NCBI RefSeq assembly: GCF_018780565.1
Contig: NZ_JADMJN010000006.1
Span: forward strand, 44,030-108,029
Direction of reading: 5' to 3'
Length of the DNA: 64,000 bases
From: Rhodoferax sp.
GTDB lineage: Bacteria > Pseudomonadota > Gammaproteobacteria > Burkholderiales > Burkholderiaceae_C
Both the position numbers and the translations under genes were made by a program. The notes under the pieces are model-generated. The model did not search any database, was not told the DNA's origin, and worked only from the letters and a program-made list of their open reading frames with translations. Below are positions 25,888-34,710 of the stretch, in pieces (position 1 is the stretch's first letter; each line of letters begins with the position of its first letter).

Positions 25888-27018
25888 ATGAAAGTTCGTG
25901 CTGCCGTCCTCACCCGTACCGGCGCGCCTGCGCCATATGCCGAAAGCCGGCCACTGGAGATCACAGAGGTTGAACTGGCGCCGCCAGGCCCCGGCGAAGT
26001 GCTGGTGCGCGTGGTCGCTGCCGGCTTGTGCCACTCCGATTTGTCGATCATCAACGGCGACCGTCCCCGGCGGATGCCGATCGTGTTGGGGCATGAGGCC
26101 GCTGGCATCGTCGAAGCACTGGGGGAGGGGGTCACCGACCTTGAGCCCGGGGATCATGTCATCCTGGTCTTTGTGCCGAGCTGTGGGCACTGTGCCCCGT
26201 GCGCCGAAGGACGGCCGGTGCTTTGCGACCCTGCTGCCGCAGCCAATGCGGCTGGTACGCTTTTGGGTGGCGGCAGGCGGTTGTCCTACCAGGGCGAGTC
26301 AATCGACCATTTCGTCGGTGTCTCGGCTTTTGCCGAGTACGCAGTCCTGTCGCGTCGAGGAGTTCAGAAGATTGATCGCGAGTTGCCGCTGGAGATCGCC
26401 GCCCTGTTTGGATGTGCGGTAATGACTGGTGTTGGTGCGGTTGTGAACACCGCTCAGGTGCGACCCGGTCAGAGCGTTGCCGTGATTGGTCTGGGCGGGG
26501 TCGGTTTGTCGGCACTGATGGGTGCGCTGGCCGCTGGCGCGTCCCGCGTGGTGGCGGTTGACTTGGCAGACGACAAACTGGCGCTGGCCAGGGATCTCGG
26601 TGCCACCGATGTCGTTAAGGCAGGCAGCGACCAGGCAATTGAACAATTGCGCGAGTTGACCGGCGGCGGTGTGGACCACGCATTGGAAATGGTGGGTTCG
26701 GCCAAGGCGCTGGAGTTTGCCTACAAAGTGACGCGCCGCGGTGGAACCACGGTCACCGTGGGTTTGCCTGCATCCAGCCAGAACCTGATGCTGCCAGTTT
26801 GGCATCTGGTGGCCGAAGAACGCACGCTCAAGGGCAGCTATCTGGGCAGCTGTGTACCCAGGCGCGATATCGGACGCTTTGTTTCCCTGTATCGCAATGG
26901 GCGACTGCCTGTAGACAAGCTGCTGACGGGGCGACTCAAACTCGAAGACATCAACGAAGGCTTCGATCGCCTGCATCGCGGTGAAGCGATTCGCCAAATC
27001 ATTCTGATGAATCCATAA
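25888..27018 (+). CDS. Zinc-dependent alcohol dehydrogenase (MDR family)
   Basis: A 376-residue medium-chain dehydrogenase with both zinc sites. Catalytic ligands are Cys48 in GLCHSD and the His69-Glu70 pair in GHEAAG; structural ligands are Cys99, Cys102, Cys105 and Cys113. The NAD-binding Rossmann motif GLGGVGLSALMGA follows near residue 200. The size and motifs match the class I/III and aryl-alcohol dehydrogenase group (AdhC, GeoA-like). It would oxidise a primary alcohol to the aldehyde, with the next gene taking the aldehyde to the acid. An ACAGGAG site precedes the ATG. Substrate unknown. Confidence 0.88.
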   Translation: MKVRAAVLTRTGAPAPYAESRPLEITEVELAPPGPGEVLVRVVAAGLCHSDLSIINGDRPRRMPIVLGHEAAGIVEALGEGVTDLEPGDHVILVFVPSCGHCAPCAEGRPVLCDPAAAANAAGTLLGGGRRLSYQGESIDHFVGVSAFAEYAVLSRRGVQKIDRELPLEIAALFGCAVMTGVGAVVNTAQVRPGQSVAVIGLGGVGLSALMGALAAGASRVVAVDLADDKLALARDLGATDVVKAGSDQAIEQLRELTGGGVDHALEMVGSAKALEFAYKVTRRGGTTVTVGLPASSQNLMLPVWHLVAEERTLKGSYLGSCVPRRDIGRFVSLYRNGRLPVDKLLTGRLKLEDINEGFDRLHRGEAIRQIILMNP

Positions 27019-27032
27019 GGCTGGAGTTTTTC

Positions 27033-28469
27033 ATGTCCATATCCTACGAACAACCCCGGCTCTACATCGACGGCCAATGGCTGCTGGGTGACGGACGCCG
27101 CGTCGAGCCGGTGATTGATCCGGCTACCGGGCATACGCTGGCCGAGCTGCCACACGCCAGCCAGGCTGATCTTGATCACGCATTGGCTGCAGCAGCACGC
27201 GCGTTTCCAACCTGGCGTGCAACCGCGCCGCTGGAGCGTGGCAGCTTGTTGCGCCATGCAGCCAATTTGCTGCGTGAACGTGCCGATGCCATCGCCATAC
27301 AGACCACTCTTGAGCAGGGTAAGCCGGTTCGCGAGGCCAAGCTGGAGCTTCTGGCCAGTGCCGATACCTTCGACTGGTATGCCGAGGAAGGCCGCCGCAC
27401 CTATGGACGCATTGTTCCCGGACGCCATATCGGGCATCGGATTTCGGTTCTGCATGAGCCGGTTGGGGTGGTTGCTGCGTTTGCACCATGGAATTTTCCG
27501 GCAGTCACACCTGCGCGCAAGATCGCGGGCGCGTTGGCTTCAGGCTGCACCTTGATCCTGAAACCGTCGGAAGAAACGCCCAATACCGCGCTTGCGCTGG
27601 CACGTGCATTGCACGATGCCGGGCTGCCAGCGGGCGTGCTCAACATCGTGTTTGGTGTTCCGTCCGAAGTATCCGAGTACCTGATCGCGTCACCCGTGGT
27701 TGCCAAGATATCGCTGACAGGCTCCACGGCCGTGGGTAAGCTGGTGGCGCAGCAGGCCGCACGCGGCCTCAAGCGCACCACGCTGGAGCTGGGAGGGCAT
27801 GCTCCGGTCATTGTCTGGGCGGATGCTGATGTGGAGCGTGCTGCCGACCTTCTGGTCGCCGGCAAGTACCGCAATGCGGGCCAGATCTGCATTGCCCCGA
27901 CCCGCTTTTATGTGCATGAATCCAGATACGCGGCCTTTGTGCAGGCCTTTGTGCAACGCGTGAATAGACTGCAGGTGGGCAATGGGCTTGAGGAACGCCA
28001 TAACATGGGTCCACTGGCCAACCCGCGCCGCGTTGCGGCGATGGATCGGCTGCTTGGCGATGCGGCCCGCCACGGCGCCAGGCTGCAAAGCGGTGGTGAG
28101 CGCATTGACGGCCCCGGTTTTTTCTGGCAACCCACGGTTCTCAGCGACATTTCCGAGAGCGCACTGCTTATGAACGAGGAACCCTTCGGACCCCTGGCGC
28201 TGATCAATCCGGTGGCCACACTGGATGAGGCCATCACCCGCGCCAACCGACTTCCCTACGGCCTGGCCGCCTACGCTTTCACGCAGGACAGCGGCATACG
28301 CATGGCGCTTTCTCGGGGCATGGAGACGGGCATGCTGGGCATCAATACACTGAACGTGTCAATGCCCGAGGCGCCGTTTGGCGGCGTCAAGGAAAGCGGT
28401 TTGGGTTCAGAATGCGGCATGGAAGGCTTGCAGGCTTACTGCAATACCAAGCTGGTGAGCGAAGAATGA
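27033..28469 (+). CDS. NAD(P)-dependent aldehyde dehydrogenase (succinate-semialdehyde dehydrogenase-like)
   Basis: A 478-residue aldehyde dehydrogenase. Visible motifs are APWNFPA, the SLTGSTAVGK cofactor loop, the catalytic Glu in LELGGHAPV, and the catalytic Cys in NAGQICIAPTR. The closing PFGGVKESGLGSE segment is typical of the GabD/SSADH and aryl-aldehyde subgroup. It starts 14 bp after the alcohol dehydrogenase and forms an alcohol-to-acid pair with it. A strong intrinsic terminator lies directly downstream (28484-28537), ending the operon that begins with the receptor at 24651. The true substrate is not clear. Confidence 0.88.
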   Translation: MSISYEQPRLYIDGQWLLGDGRRVEPVIDPATGHTLAELPHASQADLDHALAAAARAFPTWRATAPLERGSLLRHAANLLRERADAIAIQTTLEQGKPVREAKLELLASADTFDWYAEEGRRTYGRIVPGRHIGHRISVLHEPVGVVAAFAPWNFPAVTPARKIAGALASGCTLILKPSEETPNTALALARALHDAGLPAGVLNIVFGVPSEVSEYLIASPVVAKISLTGSTAVGKLVAQQAARGLKRTTLELGGHAPVIVWADADVERAADLLVAGKYRNAGQICIAPTRFYVHESRYAAFVQAFVQRVNRLQVGNGLEERHNMGPLANPRRVAAMDRLLGDAARHGARLQSGGERIDGPGFFWQPTVLSDISESALLMNEEPFGPLALINPVATLDEAITRANRLPYGLAAYAFTQDSGIRMALSRGMETGMLGINTLNVSMPEAPFGGVKESGLGSECGMEGLQAYCNTKLVSEE

Positions 28470-28483
28470 CTAAAAGTGAGGGC

Positions 28484-28537
28484 CCAGTGGTCCCGTCAAT
28501 TCTGAAACCAGGAAGTTTGACGAGCACTGGTCTTTTT
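28484..28537 (+). terminator. Intrinsic terminator after the aldehyde dehydrogenase operon
   Basis: The arms CCAGTG (28484) plus CGTCAA (28494) pair with TTGACG (28517) plus CACTGG (28525), with a small internal loop between the two helices. A TCTTTTT run at 28531-28537 follows immediately. This is the layout of a Rho-independent terminator and separates the dehydrogenase operon from fumC. Confidence 0.65.
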
Positions 28538-28626
28538 GATTGAGTACATGCTCCAACGCACAAACGGCAAAGTGAAGGTGCAGTACGCTCTGTGTTGAAA
28601 AGGCTTCCAACCCGAAAGGTATCGCC

Positions 28627-30009
28627 ATGGACACAACGCGCACTGAAAGAGACAGCATGGGCTCCATTGAAGTGCCGGCGAATGTGCTTTGGGGTGCGCA
28701 AACACAGCGATCTCTGATCCACTTTGCAATCTCCACCGAGCGCATGCCAGTGGCGCTGGTTCTGGCACTGGCGCGCACCAAGCGCGCAGCCGCTCAGGTG
28801 AACCAGGCCTTGGGTTTGCTCGACACAGCTGTTGCGCAGGCGATCACGCAGGCTGCTCAGGAAGTGCTGGCCGGCATGCACGTCAATGAATTTCCCTTGT
28901 CGATATGGCAAACGGGCTCTGGCACGCAAACCAACATGAATATGAACGAGGTACTGGCCAATCGGGCTTCTGAAATATTGGGGGGAGTGCGCGGTGCCGA
29001 TCGCCTGGTACATCCCAACGATCATGTGAATCTGGGGCAGTCCTCCAATGACATTTTTCCGACCGCCATGCATCTGGCGGCGTTGAGCGGGCTTACCCAG
29101 GAATTGCTTCCGGCTTTGGGTGCGCTGCAATCCACCCTCATCGGCAAGGCGCAAGCGTTTGCTGACATTGTCAAAATGGGGCGTACCCACTTGCAGGACG
29201 CCACTCCCGTGACGCTGGGGCAGGAGATATCGGGCTGGGTGGCGCAATTGGCCCACGCCCAGGATGCGATCCAGCGCAGCCTGGGCCCATTGATGGGACT
29301 TGCCGTGGGCGGCACCGCCGTCGGAACAGGGTTGAACACTCACCCCGAATTCGGAACCCGGGTAGCGGCCTGCCTGGCCCGTGAAACTGGGCTGGCACTG
29401 CGCTGCGCAGACAATCGCTTTGCCGCATTGGCCGCCCATGATGAATTGGTAAGTGCCCATGGGGCATTGAAAACACTGGCTGTCGCCCTGATGAAAATTG
29501 CCAACGATGTACGTTGGCTCGCCAGCGGGCCGCGTGGGGGATTGGGCGAATTGCGTCTGCCCGAGAACGAACCGGGCAGCTCCATCATGCCGGGCAAGGT
29601 GAACCCTACCCAGTGTGAAGCGCTGACCATGGTGTGCTGCCAGGTGATGGGGAATGACGTGGCCCTGGGGCTGGGCGGTGCCTTGGGCAATTTTGAGCTC
29701 AATGTTTTCAAGCCCATGATCGTTCACAATTTCCTGCAAAGCGTGCGCATGTTGTCAGGCGCCATGGCGAGCTTTGAGCATCACTGTACGCGTGGTCTGG
29801 AGCCCGATCGCAAACACATCGCGCAAGTGCTGGCGAATTCCTTGATGCTGGTCACAGCTTTGAGCCCCCACATTGGCTATGACCGTGCTGCAGAGATTGC
29901 AAAATATGCCCACACGCACGGTACTTCATTGCGCGAAGCGGCGCTGGCATTGAAAGCGCTCAGCGAAGCACAGTTTGACACCTGGGTTCAGGCCCGAAAT
30001 ATGGTCTAG
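28627..30009 (+). CDS. fumC: Class II fumarate hydratase
   Basis: A 460-residue protein that can be followed along nearly all of E. coli FumC from memory: WGAQTQRSL near residue 21, [13 protein letters not shown], the [11 protein letters not shown] segment, [10 protein letters not shown], and the family signature [11 protein letters not shown] with the catalytic Ser loop. It interconverts fumarate and malate in the cytosol as an oxygen-stable tetramer. It is preceded by a terminator and an AAAGG site, so it is probably a single-gene unit. Aspartase is excluded by the close FumC match. Confidence 0.95.
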   Translation: MDTTRTERDSMGSIEVPANVLWGAQTQRSLIHFAISTERMPVALVLALARTKRAAAQVNQALGLLDTAVAQAITQAAQEVLAGMHVNEFPLSIWQTGSGTQTNMNMNEVLANRASEILGGVRGADRLVHPNDHVNLGQSSNDIFPTAMHLAALSGLTQELLPALGALQSTLIGKAQAFADIVKMGRTHLQDATPVTLGQEISGWVAQLAHAQDAIQRSLGPLMGLAVGGTAVGTGLNTHPEFGTRVAACLARETGLALRCADNRFAALAAHDELVSAHGALKTLAVALMKIANDVRWLASGPRGGLGELRLPENEPGSSIMPGKVNPTQCEALTMVCCQVMGNDVALGLGGALGNFELNVFKPMIVHNFLQSVRMLSGAMASFEHHCTRGLEPDRKHIAQVLANSLMLVTALSPHIGYDRAAEIAKYAHTHGTSLREAALALKALSEAQFDTWVQARNMV

Positions 30010-30035
30010 CGCGCAGGCCTCGCTGCGTCTTTGGC

Positions 30036-30281
30036 TCAAGGTACCGCAGGACCCTGAAGCGCCTCGTTCAACTGATCCACTGTGTTGGACCAATCAGAAT
30101 CCTGAAGCAGGGACTCCCTGAGAAATGAGGCCTGCGACGCAGACCAGAAAGGCGCATCCGCCAACTTCACGTTGGCAGCCATTGGGGCGTGCAGTGCAAG
30201 AAAGTTGGCAATGCTGTTCGCGTCGTTGGGCAATCCGAGTTGTGCGAACAGCTCGGAAAAATGGTGGTTTGATTTTTCCAT
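30036..30281 (-). CDS. DUF2789 family small protein
   Basis: The ATG at 30281 gives an 81-residue protein starting with MEKSNHHFSELFAQLGLPND. This matches the DUF2789 pattern of short cytosolic proteins with an N-terminal F-x-x-LF-x-QLGLP motif and a C-terminal W-x-x-x-VDQLNEAL helix. Longer in-frame starts exist but would overlap the barrel gene at 30385 and add residues that do not fit the family. It is convergent with fumC with 26 bp between. Function unknown. Confidence 0.8.
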   Translation of the reverse strand: MEKSNHHFSELFAQLGLPNDANSIANFLALHAPMAANVKLADAPFWSASQASFLRESLLQDSDWSNTVDQLNEALQGPAVP

Positions 30282-30384
30282 AATGGATTCAGGGGTCATT
30301 GAGTGGCACGTTTCACAAATGGGAGATGATGGACTGCCACCTGACATGGGACTGTACGCTATCGCACGCTCACAGGGATTATTG

Positions 30385-30999
30385 CTAGAAGCCGAAGCGC
30401 AAGCCCAGGCCCGCGGCCCTGACGCGCTCCCGACCGGTTTCCACAAATGGCAGGTAGTGTTCGTCATACTGGAGAACTACAGAAAACTGCGGTGTGAACG
30501 CATATTCGGCCCCCACGCCATACGACCAGCCAAAGCCATTGTCGTTACCCGCAGTGATGCCTGACCCGGCGGCTGACGTGACTTCGGTGCGACCATAGGT
30601 CGTCCCCAGTTTCCCAAGCAGATTGAATGAGCTGCCAAGCGGCAGTTTTCCGATCAGGCTCAGGCTCAAGCCGTCCGCCTTGGTGTTGCCCCCGCCGCGG
30701 CCGATCTTGCCGAAATCGGTGTACCCAAATTCAAAGCCGAAGTTGTGGTTGATGTAGGTGCCGGCATAGATGCTGAAGGCGTCCGTGCGGTTGTCGGAAG
30801 CGAAAAGACCGGTGCCGTTACCGAGCTTGAAGTCGGATTGCCCCGCATTCAGGCCAATGTAGCTGCTGCCTTGACCATAGCTTGCGTCGCTGCTGCTGAC
30901 GCCTTGCGTGCTGCTCTGTGCTTGCGCGCCGGCCAAAGTGGCAAGAGAGGCTGCTGCTACCAGCAGCAGCCGGGAATACAGGCGGTGTGATTTTTTCAC
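30385..30999 (-). CDS. Outer-membrane beta-barrel protein (OmpA/OmpW-like barrel)
   Basis: A 204-residue protein starting with GTG; an AAAGGAA site 5 bp upstream supports this start. The first 28 residues are a signal peptide ending in GAQAQ. The rest alternates polar and hydrophobic residues in strand-like stretches (YIGLNAGQSDF, FGFEFGYTDF, LSLSLIGKLP, VVLQYDEHY) and ends in Phe, the usual signature for BAM insertion. The size fits an eight-stranded barrel with no periplasmic OmpA domain. Role unknown; small barrels of this kind are often structural or adhesive. Confidence 0.85.
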   Translation of the reverse strand: MKKSHRLYSRLLLVAAASLATLAGAQAQSSTQGVSSSDASYGQGSSYIGLNAGQSDFKLGNGTGLFASDNRTDAFSIYAGTYINHNFGFEFGYTDFGKIGRGGGNTKADGLSLSLIGKLPLGSSFNLLGKLGTTYGRTEVTSAAGSGITAGNDNGFGWSYGVGAEYAFTPQFSVVLQYDEHYLPFVETGRERVRAAGLGLRFGF

Positions 31000-31204
31000 G
31001 GTAGTTCCTTTCGTCGGTTATGAAGTCCTGAAAAGCCATCGTGCGCATCGGCGCGTGTCTGATTTGCAAATTAATTCACAGAACGTCGCTGGCGAATTGT
31101 GAAAACGCAAAGACAGGCAAGAAGGGAAAAATTGGTTCTTTCCCCTGAAAGCGGTAAAGTCAGTGGCATTGCAGTTTGAGACTTTCCCCTCGCACTTTTT
31201 GCCC

Positions 31205-34200
31205 ATGCCGATTCAAGTACTTTTGATTGAAAGCGATAGCGAACGTGCACATGCCGTGCAAAGTGCCCTGCTTGCAGCCCGAACGTCGTGGCAGGTGGAG
31301 GTCGCGGCGTCAATGTCGCAGGCGCTTGAGCGGCAAAGTGCCGGCGCAGTGTTTGACGTAGCGCTGGTCAACTATCAGTTGACCGACGGACTGGCTGCCG
31401 AGGCGGTGGCACTGGCGCGCGCCATGCCAGCCGTGTTGAGTGTACGTATGGAGGATGAGTGGGCGGCGGCGCGTGCGCTGCGTCAGGGTTACAGCGATTA
31501 CATGGTACTGGACGGCCATGGCGGCGAACTGCAGACCCTTCCCGACTTGTTGGATGCCGTGCTGGCACGCTGGCGGCAGCAGCGCCAATTGGAGGAAGCC
31601 GCCTTGCGCTACGAACTGGTGCTGGCAGGCTCGGATCTGGTGGCATGGGAACGCTATCTGCCTGACGGTCAGGTACTTGCGAGCGAGCGGCTTTTCGACA
31701 TGCTGGGCTACGGTGCTGCGCAGTGGCAGCAATACAGTTCTACGGGCGCGGCGCTGGACGTCAGTTTGTACCGTCGGCTGGTTCACCGGGATGACTGGGC
31801 TGCCTTGCAGGACGCCACGCAAGCGCATTTGCGCGGAGAAACCCCGTCCTACCGTTGTGAATACCGGATGCGTCATCAGGCCGGGCACTGGATCTGGGTG
31901 CTGAGCCGCGGCCGGGTGATGCAGCGCGATGCCCAGGGTGTGCCGGTGCGCATGTTGGGAACCGTGGCCGACATCACTGCGCGCAGAGCCGATCAGGAGG
32001 CAGCAACGCGCCAAAACCGCCTGCTCCAAGCCGTGAGTGTTACCCAGGGTCTGGTGATTGCAAGTGGTGATGCAAGTTCTGTCTTCGAGCAATTGCTCAA
32101 CCAGTTGCTGGATTTGTCAGAAAGCCGCTTTGGGTTTGTCGGCGAAGTCTTCTTCACACCCGAACGCCAGCCTTACCTCAAGACCTTTGCCATGTCCGAC
32201 ATCTCGTGGGACGATGCCTCGCGCCGTGCCTATGCGCAAAGCAGATCGGATGGCATGACGTTTTCTAATCCGAACTCTCTTTTCGGCTCCGCGTTGCTGA
32301 CGGCCCAACCGGTGATCGCCAATGACCCCTCCAATGATCCCCGTCGTTGCGGCACCCCGTCCGGACACCCCGCGCTGGATGCCTTCATGGGAATTCCCAT
32401 CCACTATGGGAATGAAATGGTCGCCATGGTGGGTCTGGCCAACAAGGTGGGTGGGTACAGTCAGGCGGATGTTGACTTTCTGGAGCCCTTTTGCCTGTCT
32501 ATCGGACAGTTGGTTCAGGCCCGTCGAAACGATGCCGAGCGTCAGCGGGCACAGGACGAATTGAAGAAGGCTGCGGCGTTGCTGGCGGAGAAAACCCAGT
32601 CGCTCAAGACCACGCTGGACAGCATGAGCCAGGGTATCGTGATGGTGAATCCCTCAGGCCGGATTTCGGTTTACAACCGGTGTGCCTTGGAATTGCTGGA
32701 TCTTCCTGAAAGCTTGATGGCTGCAAAGCCCACTTACGCGGAAGTTGTTCAGTTTCAGAAAGAGCAAGGGCATTTTGGGGATGACTATGCGTCGGTCGAA
32801 CCGCTTGGTCGTGACTATGTGGCGCGGGGGGAAGCCTTTGATGCACCCCGGCGGTATTTGCGTAAAACACGATCTGGTCGCACGATTGAAATCGTGACCC
32901 ATATGCTGCAATCCGGAGACATGGTGCGGACTTATTCGGATATCACCGAGCAGCTTGAAGCGGACGAGAAGCTGCGCGAAAGTGAGGCCCGCTTTCGGGG
33001 TCTGACAGCCTTGTCCTCGGATGGATTCTGGGAGCAGGATCAGGACTATCGATTTGTCCGGCTGGAAGGCAACTTGAGGCAGTCCGGCAATCGCCTGGGA
33101 ACGGGGCGTATCGGCGATACCCGTTGGGAGATACCGACCTTCAATATGTCGGAGGAGCAGTGGCAGGCACACCGTGCCGTGCTGGATGCCCGCGGGGTCT
33201 TTCGTGACCTGGAACTGGAGCGACGCAGTTCCAATGGGGATGTATTTTGGGTGTCGGTCAGTGGCGAACCGATATTTGACGCCAATGGGGAGTTTCGGGG
33301 TTATCGCGGCGTGGGGCGCGACATCACGGCGCGCAAGCGGGTTGAAGCACAAATCGAAAAGCTAGCCTTCTTTGATTCACTGACGGAATTGCCCAACCGG
33401 CGCATGTTGCTGGACCGATTGGCACAGGCCCTGGGTGCCAGCGCGCGCCGGCTCAGCCATGGTGGTCTGCTGTTCATTGACCTTGACAACTTCAAGATGC
33501 TCAATGACACCATGGGACATGACATGGGCGACCAGTTGCTCCAGCAAGTCGCCCAGCGGCTGAACCAATGCGTCCGCCAGATCGATACCGTGGCTCGTTT
33601 GGGCGGCGACGAATTCGTGGTGATGCTTGAAGAGCTGAGCGAAGATCGGGCCGAGGCCGCCACGCAGGCCGAGGCCGTGGGCAAGAAGATACTGCATGCA
33701 CTCAACCAGCCGTTTGTTTTGGCCAATCAGCAGCATTACAGCTCCCCGAGTATTGGTATCACGCTGTTTTCCGATCAATTGGAAACGGTGGACGAGTTGC
33801 TCAAACGAGCGGATCTGGCGATGTACCAGGCCAAGGCTGCGGGTCGAAACACCATGCGGTTTTTCGACCCGGCAATGCAAGCGATTGTCAGTGCGCGGGC
33901 TGCGCTCGAAGCTGACTTGCGTCAGGGTTTAACCCAGGGAGAGCTGCTTCTGTATTACCAGCCCGTCGTCAACCTTGAAGGACATACGACAGGCGTCGAG
34001 GCCTTGGTGCGTTGGTTGCACCCGGCCCACGGCATGGTGGCGCCGGCCGACTTTATTGCATTGGCCGAGCAGTCGGGGCTGATCTTGTCCCTGGGGCAGT
34101 GGGTGCTGGAGACGGCCTGCGACCAGCTGGTGGCCTGGAGCAGCAGTCCCGCAACGCAGCATTTGTCCATGGCGATCAATGTCAGTGCCCGCGAGTTTCA

Positions 34201-34648
34201 TCATCCCGAATTTGCCGCCCGGGTGCTTGATTTGCTGGCCAAGACCGGTGCCAACCCTTACCGGCTCAAAATTGAACTGACTGAAAGCCTTTTGTTGAGC
34301 GATGCGGAAGATACTGTTGCCAAAATGACGGAACTGCGCTCGATCGGGGTGAATTTTTCACTCGATGATTTTGGGACCGGTTACTCGTCCCTGTCTTACC
34401 TCAAGCGCTTGCCGCTGGATCAGCTCAAAATTGACCAGTCCTTTGTGCGCGATGTGCTGACTGATCCCAATGACGCTGCGATTGTCCGTACGATTTTGTC
34501 CCTGGCGCAGAGTCTGGATCTGTCGGTGGTGGCCGAAGGTGTTGAAACTCAAGGGCAGCGGGAGTTTCTGGAGCGCTATGGCTGCAAGGCGTTTCAGGGC
34601 TACCTGTTCGGCAGGCCCGTGCCGGCAAGGGAATTGCGCCTGACTTGA
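31205..34648 (+). CDS. Receiver-like/PAS/GAF/PAS/PAS/GGDEF/EAL protein (c-di-GMP turnover)
   Basis: This is a soluble 1147-residue sensor. In order it has a response-regulator-like domain (about 1-125), a PAS_3-type domain (about 135-275), a GAF domain (about 290-440), two further PAS domains, GGDEF (about 690-860) and EAL (about 880-1140). The GGDEF motif near residue 800 is intact with an upstream RQID inhibitory site. EAL near 932 and DDFGTGYSS near 1054 are intact. Both diguanylate cyclase and phosphodiesterase activity are therefore possible. The receiver-like domain has Asn56 where the phospho-accepting Asp should be (LVNYQL), so it is probably not phosphorylated. An upstream GTG (31163) is a weaker start. 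Confidence 0.88.
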   Translation: MPIQVLLIESDSERAHAVQSALLAARTSWQVEVAASMSQALERQSAGAVFDVALVNYQLTDGLAAEAVALARAMPAVLSVRMEDEWAAARALRQGYSDYMVLDGHGGELQTLPDLLDAVLARWRQQRQLEEAALRYELVLAGSDLVAWERYLPDGQVLASERLFDMLGYGAAQWQQYSSTGAALDVSLYRRLVHRDDWAALQDATQAHLRGETPSYRCEYRMRHQAGHWIWVLSRGRVMQRDAQGVPVRMLGTVADITARRADQEAATRQNRLLQAVSVTQGLVIASGDASSVFEQLLNQLLDLSESRFGFVGEVFFTPERQPYLKTFAMSDISWDDASRRAYAQSRSDGMTFSNPNSLFGSALLTAQPVIANDPSNDPRRCGTPSGHPALDAFMGIPIHYGNEMVAMVGLANKVGGYSQADVDFLEPFCLSIGQLVQARRNDAERQRAQDELKKAAALLAEKTQSLKTTLDSMSQGIVMVNPSGRISVYNRCALELLDLPESLMAAKPTYAEVVQFQKEQGHFGDDYASVEPLGRDYVARGEAFDAPRRYLRKTRSGRTIEIVTHMLQSGDMVRTYSDITEQLEADEKLRESEARFRGLTALSSDGFWEQDQDYRFVRLEGNLRQSGNRLGTGRIGDTRWEIPTFNMSEEQWQAHRAVLDARGVFRDLELERRSSNGDVFWVSVSGEPIFDANGEFRGYRGVGRDITARKRVEAQIEKLAFFDSLTELPNRRMLLDRLAQALGASARRLSHGGLLFIDLDNFKMLNDTMGHDMGDQLLQQVAQRLNQCVRQIDTVARLGGDEFVVMLEELSEDRAEAATQAEAVGKKILHALNQPFVLANQQHYSSPSIGITLFSDQLETVDELLKRADLAMYQAKAAGRNTMRFFDPAMQAIVSARAALEADLRQGLTQGELLLYYQPVVNLEGHTTGVEALVRWLHPAHGMVAPADFIALAEQSGLILSLGQWVLETACDQLVAWSSSPATQHLSMAINVSAREFHHPEFAARVLDLLAKTGANPYRLKIELTESLLLSDAEDTVAKMTELRSIGVNFSLDDFGTGYSSLSYLKRLPLDQLKIDQSFVRDVLTDPNDAAIVRTILSLAQSLDLSVVAEGVETQGQREFLERYGCKAFQGYLFGRPVPARELRLT

Positions 34649-34710
34649 GGCCTGCCGGCTTGCGGCACAATGGGGTGGCTGAGTGGCATTTTGCGAGTAT
34701 CTATTCTGAA

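Noticed and set aside
31075..31103. TTCACA-17nt-TGTGAA dyad before the GGDEF/EAL gene, considered as a CRP-type site
   Set aside because: The half-site order and spacing do not fit TGTGA-N6-TCACA, and no other support was found.
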